Of a DNA stretch of 64,000 nt, positions 58,996 to 64,000 are shown in pieces. The DNA is from Planctomycetia bacterium (GTDB taxonomy: Bacteria; Planctomycetota; Planctomycetia; Gemmatales; Gemmataceae). Within the stretch, counting starts at the first letter, position 1, and each line of letters opens with the position of its first letter. The stretch spans positions 1 through 64,000 of the forward strand of contig SXID01000244.1 in NCBI GenBank assembly GCA_005772955.1. The letters run 5' to 3'. The position numbers and the translations under genes are program-made. Below the pieces are notes generated by a model. It ran no database searches and was not told where the DNA came from. It saw only the letters and a program-made list of their open reading frames with translations.

Positions 58996-59307
58996 ATGCT
59001 CACACCACTCGCTACCCACGACTTCAGTGATCTCAACGCTGCGATTGAATTCATCAAGCGCACGAGATGGGAACTGCGCGAGCTGTGGATGGTTCGCGTG
59101 TGGAAGGACCGGTATCAACTCATCGACGTGAACAAGGACTACTTCGAGATTCGCGTCCTTGGCTACCCAGACGCGGACATCGTGCCGTTGCTCCGCATGG
59201 TCAACGCGGCGTTCGACCCCGCGACAATTCACGACCCCACCGAAGTGGAGTACAAGGAGTTCCTCACCGGCCGTCGCTTCCCGTGGGCGCACGACCGGGT
59301 GATGTAA
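58996..59307 (+). CDS. Small hypothetical protein
   Basis: MLTPLATHDFSDLNAAIEFIKRTRWELRELWMVRVWKDRYQLIDVNKDYFEIRVLGYPDADIVPLLRMVNAAFDP; plausible composition. Confidence 0.6.
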   Translation: MLTPLATHDFSDLNAAIEFIKRTRWELRELWMVRVWKDRYQLIDVNKDYFEIRVLGYPDADIVPLLRMVNAAFDPATIHDPTEVEYKEFLTGRRFPWAHDRVM

Positions 59308-59342
59308 CTACCAACAGACGCTCACCCCTACCCCACAAACTC

Positions 59343-61307
59343 ATGCGACTGCTCGCACTCTTAGCCTTGCTCGTCGCCGCACCCGCGTTTGCCGCCGAAC
59401 CGGATACGCACTGGTCACTGCGCCCTCGCACTCGCGCCGCCGTGCCGGAGATTCGGAACCCGAAAGGCGCGATCCGAACACCCGTTGACGCCTTCATCCT
59501 CGCGAAGTTGGAGAAAGACGGACTGTCTCCGGCACCGGAAGCGGACCGAGGAACGCTCATTCGTCGCGTCACGTTCGACCTGACCGGACTTCCGCCCACC
59601 CCGGCCGAGGTCGATGCGTTTCTGAACGACAAGGCAGCGGACGCTTACGAGAAACTGGTCGAGCGGCGGCTCGCGTCGCCGCGTTACGGTGAGAAGTGGG
59701 GCCGGCACTGGCTCGACCTTGTGCGCTACTCCGAGACGGAAGGATTCGAGTACGACCGCTACCGCTCCGGGGCGTGGCGATACCGTGATTACGTGATCGA
59801 CGCGTTCAACGCCGACAAGCCTTACGACAGGTTTGTGTTGGAGCAGATCGCGGGCGATGAACTCTCCTCCGAGAGCGACGAGGTGCGGATCGCGGCCGGC
59901 TTCAACCGCCTTGGCCCTGTGCGTCGGAACGCGGGTAACCAGGAACTCGCGTTCAGCCGCAACGAAGTGTTGACCGAGATGGCCGATGCCACCGGCACCG
60001 TGTTCCTCGGGCTGACCGTCGCCTGTGCCCGCTGTCACGACCACAAGTTCGACGGGATCACGCTGGCCGATTATTACAGTTTCCAGGCGTTCTGGGGTGC
60101 GACGCACGAACGCGATGTCATTCTTGCAACCCCGGTCGAACAGGCCGCGTGGAAGGCGAAGACGGACACGATCCAGGCCGAGATCAAGAAGGTCCAACAG
60201 ACGATCGCGAGCGTGGCTGGCAGCGCGCGGACACAGGCTGAAGAGAAGTTGAAGGAACTGGAAGCGAGTCTGCCGCCACCGCTGCCGGCCGTCAGCACGG
60301 TTCGGAACGTCGCGTCCGACCGGACTCCGGTTCACGTGCTCAAGCGCGGCAACACCGACAAGAAGGGGCAACAGGTAGGCCCGAAGTTGCTCGACATCGG
60401 CTTCCGGGGGAAGGTCGCGGAGTTGCCCACCGCCACCGCGAACCCGCGGACGATTCTAGCTCGGGCGATCGTGAACCCTGAGAATCCGCTCGCGGCCCGC
60501 GTGATGGTGAACCGCATCTGGCAGTGGCACTTCGGCACGGGGATCGTGGACACCGCGAACGACTTCGGAATCAACGGCGGTCGGCCGAGCCACCCGGAAC
60601 TGCTCGACTGGCTCGCGAGTGAGTTCGTGCAGCCAAAGAACCTCTCCCCCTGGAGCATCAAGCACATCCACCGGTTGATCGTGTTGAGCAGCACGTACCG
60701 GCAGGCGGTGCGACACCCTGACCCAAAACCGGGCGCGCTGAAAGATCCGCTGGACCGCTCGCTCTGGCATTTCCCGCGACACCGACTGACCGCCGAGGAA
60801 GTTCGCGACGCGATGCTGATGGTCTCCGGCCGCTTGAACCTCAAGACCGGTGGCCCGAGTGTCGTTGTGCCATTGGATAACGATCTGGTGAAATTGCTCT
60901 ACGCCCCGTCGCAGTGGACCGTCACACCGGACCGGAAGGAACACAACCGGCGGTCGGTCTATCTTCTCTCGAAACGAAACCTGCGGCTCCCGTTCCTGGA
61001 AGCATTCGACCAGCCGGACGCGGCGACGAGTTGTTCGCGCCGCGAGTCGAGTACACACGCTCTTCAGGCGTTGGAGTTGCTAAACGGGGCGATCGCAAAC
61101 GAACTCGCTGAGGTGTTCGCGAACCGACTCCAGCGCGAAGCCGGGGCAGACCCCGCGGTGCAGGTCGAACTCGCATACCGGCTCGCCACCGGTCGCCCGC
61201 CGAGCGCGAAGGAAAAGGAATTGGCCGTCGCGTTCCTGAAGACGCAGTCGCTCAAGGAGTTCGCCATCGCGGTCTTCAACCTGAACGCCTTCCTCTACGT
61301 GAACTGA
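59343..61307 (+). CDS. DUF1549/DUF1553 (PSCyt2-PSD1) protein
   Basis: RVTFDLTGLPPTPAEVDAFLND..YGEKWGRHWLDLVRYSET; NPENPLAARVMVNRIWQWHFGTGIVDTANDFG. Confidence 0.93.
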   Translation: MRLLALLALLVAAPAFAAEPDTHWSLRPRTRAAVPEIRNPKGAIRTPVDAFILAKLEKDGLSPAPEADRGTLIRRVTFDLTGLPPTPAEVDAFLNDKAADAYEKLVERRLASPRYGEKWGRHWLDLVRYSETEGFEYDRYRSGAWRYRDYVIDAFNADKPYDRFVLEQIAGDELSSESDEVRIAAGFNRLGPVRRNAGNQELAFSRNEVLTEMADATGTVFLGLTVACARCHDHKFDGITLADYYSFQAFWGATHERDVILATPVEQAAWKAKTDTIQAEIKKVQQTIASVAGSARTQAEEKLKELEASLPPPLPAVSTVRNVASDRTPVHVLKRGNTDKKGQQVGPKLLDIGFRGKVAELPTATANPRTILARAIVNPENPLAARVMVNRIWQWHFGTGIVDTANDFGINGGRPSHPELLDWLASEFVQPKNLSPWSIKHIHRLIVLSSTYRQAVRHPDPKPGALKDPLDRSLWHFPRHRLTAEEVRDAMLMVSGRLNLKTGGPSVVVPLDNDLVKLLYAPSQWTVTPDRKEHNRRSVYLLSKRNLRLPFLEAFDQPDAATSCSRRESSTHALQALELLNGAIANELAEVFANRLQREAGADPAVQVELAYRLATGRPPSAKEKELAVAFLKTQSLKEFAIAVFNLNAFLYVN

Positions 61308-62716
61308 TGATGCACCCCTCAATAACTCAGGGTCGCCGCGAGTTCCTGACCGGCGCGTTCGGCGGTTTCGGCGCACTTGCGCTAACCTCGCTGTTCGCGG
61401 AAGGTGCTCGCGCCGCACCGGAAGATCCGCTCGCACCCAAGAAGCCGCACTTCGAGGCGAAGGCGAAGAGCGTCATCTTTCTGTTCATGGCCGGCGGGCC
61501 AAGCCACATTGATACCTTCGACCCGAAACCGCTGCTGAACAAACTCAACGGTCAGCCGCGACCGGCCGAGTTCGGGGAGGCGAAGTACCAGTTCGTGCAG
61601 AAGGGCGCGAAGTTGCTCGGCTCCGCCCGCAAGTTCGCGCACCACGGCAAAAGCGGTGTCGAGGTGTCCGACTTGTTCCCTCACACGGCGAAGCGCATTG
61701 ACGACATAGCCGTGGTCCGGTCGTGCCGGTGCGACAAAGTGGTTCACTCGGCCGCTCAGTACGAGTTGTTCGGCGGGCGCGTGGTGCCGGGATTCCCAAG
61801 CATGGGTTCGTGGGCGGTGTATGGGCTGGGGTCGGAAAGCCGGTCGCTCCCGGCCTACGTCGTCATGCCCGACCCGCACGGCGCGCTCGAAGCCGGCCAA
61901 CCGATGTACTCCAACGGATTCCTGCCCGCGGCCTACCAGCCGACGATGCTCGGCGGCGGTCCGCGCCCGATCCGCAATTTGGATCTTCCGCCGGGCGTGA
62001 CCGTGGAAGAGCGACGGAAGACGGTCAAACTGATTCGCGACCTTAACGAAGCAGGCGGCGACGCAGAGGACGAGTTCGCCGCGCGCATCCGCTCGTACGA
62101 CCTCGCGTTCAAGATGCAGACCGAGGCACCGGAGTTGTTCGACATCGCGAATGAGAGGAAAGAGACGCTCGACCTTTACGGCGTCGGGACGAAACCGACC
62201 GACGACTATGGCCGTCGGTGCCTGCTCGCGCGTCGGCTCGTCGAAAAGGGCGTGCGGTTCGTGGTCGTGGTAAGCGGCGGCGGGCCGGCGGGCGAGCAGT
62301 GGGATGCCCACAAGGACATCGAGGAGAACCACAAGCGGATGGCCAGCCAGACGGATAAACCGGTCGCGGGGCTTCTGACCGACCTGAAACAGCGCGGCCT
62401 GCTCGACAGCACGCTCGTTCTGTGGGGCGGGGAATTCGGCCGGTCACCGGAAGCGCAAGACGGAGTTGGTCGCGACCATCACAACCTGGGGTTCACGATG
62501 TGGCTGGCTGGCGGCGGGGTGAAGGGCGGGCAGGCGGTCGGCGCGACCGACGCGATCGGACTGCGTGCGGTCGAAGACCCCTATCACGTTCGCGACGTTC
62601 ACACCACGATTCTGCACCAGCTCGGGCTGGATCAGGAACGACTGACGTTCCCGCACCTCGGTCGCCGCGAACGGCTCACGCTCGTCGAGGGGCAAGTCAT
62701 CAAGGGCATCGTGTGA
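61307..62716 (+). CDS. DUF1501 (sulfatase-fold) protein, probable Tat substrate
   Basis: GRREFLTGAFGGFGALALTSLF; FLFMAGGPSHIDTFDPKP; VLWGGEFGRSPEAQDGVGRDHHNLGFTMWLAGGGVKGGQAVGATD. Confidence 0.95.
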   Translation: MMHPSITQGRREFLTGAFGGFGALALTSLFAEGARAAPEDPLAPKKPHFEAKAKSVIFLFMAGGPSHIDTFDPKPLLNKLNGQPRPAEFGEAKYQFVQKGAKLLGSARKFAHHGKSGVEVSDLFPHTAKRIDDIAVVRSCRCDKVVHSAAQYELFGGRVVPGFPSMGSWAVYGLGSESRSLPAYVVMPDPHGALEAGQPMYSNGFLPAAYQPTMLGGGPRPIRNLDLPPGVTVEERRKTVKLIRDLNEAGGDAEDEFAARIRSYDLAFKMQTEAPELFDIANERKETLDLYGVGTKPTDDYGRRCLLARRLVEKGVRFVVVVSGGGPAGEQWDAHKDIEENHKRMASQTDKPVAGLLTDLKQRGLLDSTLVLWGGEFGRSPEAQDGVGRDHHNLGFTMWLAGGGVKGGQAVGATDAIGLRAVEDPYHVRDVHTTILHQLGLDQERLTFPHLGRRERLTLVEGQVIKGIV

Positions 62717-62922
62717 TGTGCCCATTCACGACAGGACAGTGATTGGGGCCAGTCGGCGAAAACAACCGGCTGCGGCGAGTGTTCTGGATCGGCTTTCGCC
62801 ACAATAAAGGAAGTGTTGGTCAGGTTACGGTCCGCTTGAGACGCGATTTCTCGACAGTTGAATGGCACCTAAAACCCCGGAAAGGGCGGAAATGGCGGAA
62901 CCAGCGGACGAGCACCAATGAA

Positions 62923-62948
62923 AAAACCCCTGGTTTCCCAGGGGTTTT
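62923..62948 (-). terminator. Rho-independent terminator of the tRNA gene
   Basis: AAAACCCCTGG-TTTC-CCAGGGGTTTT, perfect 11-bp stem immediately 3' of the tRNA on the minus strand. Confidence 0.8.
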
Positions 62949-62951
62949 AAG

Positions 62952-63026
62952 TTGCGGCGGTAGGATTTGAACCTACGACCTCCAGGTTATGAGCCTGGCG
63001 AGCTGACCGGGCTGCTCCACGCCGCG
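62952..63026 (-). tRNA. Initiator tRNA-fMet (CAT)
   Basis: CGCGGCGTGGAGCAGCCCGGTCAGCTCGCCAGGCTCATAACCTGGAGGTCGTAGGTTCAAATCCTACCGCCGCAA; full cloverleaf, C1xA72 mismatch, A11-U24, CAT anticodon, no encoded CCA. Confidence 0.96.
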
Positions 63027-63210
63027 TCTTGTGTGGGTATGTTATCCACCGACCCCCGGACCGAAAAGGCCAGCTTCCGGTTCTTGCCAGAATCCGCACG
63101 CGACCCGCTTCGCCTCAGGGCCGAATTGACCCCTTAACCGCCGCAACCTAAGATGAGCCGAATACTTTCGTCGCGCCCCTGCCGACGACACCCCGACGGG
63201 GACCGGTGAC

Positions 63211-63909
63211 TTGGCAGTTCCCTACATCCTCGTCGTCTGCCTAGCGGGCGTGTTCTGCCTCATCCCGCTCGCGATGTACCTACTCTGGCTCGCCCAGATC
63301 ACCCGGCGTGACCACCCCACCACAGTGTCCGGGTCGTGGGACTTCGCGGGTCTCGCCGTCGGGCTGTCGGGGTTCATCCTCTTCGGTGGCGGGATGTTGC
63401 TCACACTCCTCCAGTCTAACTTCCGCTTCTGGATGCGCGGCAACTTTGAAGCTTTTCGCGCCGTGTGGATTCAGGAGCGCGTCACCTGGTCGGTGCTCAT
63501 CTTCTTCTATCTCGTAGTGGTGTTCGGCGGAATCGCGATCGCGCTGCTTGCGCGGCGGCGATCGCTGGTCGTCTACAACGTCGAACCGGCCGTGTTCGAG
63601 GCGCTGCTTACGGAAGTGTTCGATCAACTCGGCCGCGCCGTCGAGCGTCGCGGCAAACTCTGGGTCGCCGGCGCGCCGCTCTTCGAGTTGGACACATTCG
63701 AGGGCGGACGCACGGTTACGCTCCGCTGGATCTCCGACGATCAGCGACTCTTTGAAGACGTGACGCGACAACTCCGCGCGGCGCTCGCCACGCAATCAAC
63801 ACCCGAGAACGCGGTAACCCGGTGGCTGATGGCCGCCGCAGTCGGGAGTGGAACCGTTGTGGTCTGCTGCTTCGGACTTCTCATCTATGGGCTGTCGCTC
63901 ATCCGTTGA
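63211..63909 (+). CDS. Membrane protein of unknown function (alternative start)
   Basis: ORF with several TM helices and a cytosolic segment between TM2-3 and the C-terminal TM. Confidence 0.65.
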   Translation: MAVPYILVVCLAGVFCLIPLAMYLLWLAQITRRDHPTTVSGSWDFAGLAVGLSGFILFGGGMLLTLLQSNFRFWMRGNFEAFRAVWIQERVTWSVLIFFYLVVVFGGIAIALLARRRSLVVYNVEPAVFEALLTEVFDQLGRAVERRGKLWVAGAPLFELDTFEGGRTVTLRWISDDQRLFEDVTRQLRAALATQSTPENAVTRWLMAAAVGSGTVVVCCFGLLIYGLSLIR

Positions 63910-64000
63910 ACGATTCGCGAAGAAGACTCGCGTTTGGCTCGCCTACTTGCCGATACAGACGGTATCGACCGGACCGAGTTCGGGCCGGGGTCGCGAGGAT

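Overview
GC-rich bacterial DNA, most likely a planctomycete of the Gemmataceae type. This is inferred from DUF1549/DUF1553, DUF1501, TIGR03067-like and NPCBM proteins and a MoxR/DUF58/VWA block. Layout: (i) ~0.2-11.1 kb, Tad/Flp pilus locus (truncated cpaF, cpaE, cpaB, prepilin peptidase, two Flp pilins, sigma-54 activator, secretin, OmpA/CpaD-like protein, TadD-like TPR lipoprotein). (ii) 11.1-17.1 kb, transposase remnant, two large sensor kinases and a response regulator. (iii) 17.6-47.6 kb, 13 co-oriented minus-strand genes, almost all exported or membrane: three HtrA-like proteins, an NPCBM protein, coiled-coil/VWA/BatA-like giants, DUF58, MoxR, a prenyltransferase-fold protein and a PQQ-propeller/TPR protein. 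(iv) 47.8-62.7 kb, radical SAM/SPASM protein, tricorn-like S41 protease, 2-hydroxyacid dehydrogenase, split PFOR/NifJ, REP-associated Y1 transposase, DUF1549/1553 + DUF1501 pair. (v) initiator tRNA and a membrane protein. Most interesting observations: a gene trio of HtrA-like proteins in which only one keeps the Ser-His-Asp triad, one of the dead ones being fused to an alpha/beta-hydrolase whose nucleophile Ser is also replaced (GQANGG); an abrupt AT-rich foreign segment at bases 1-214 that truncates cpaF; a RAYT gene with matching REP palindromes; an initiator tRNA with A29-U41 instead of G29-C41; and a kinase with two HisKA H-boxes but one ATPase domain. All calls are by eye from the sequence and ORF translations; no database search was run.
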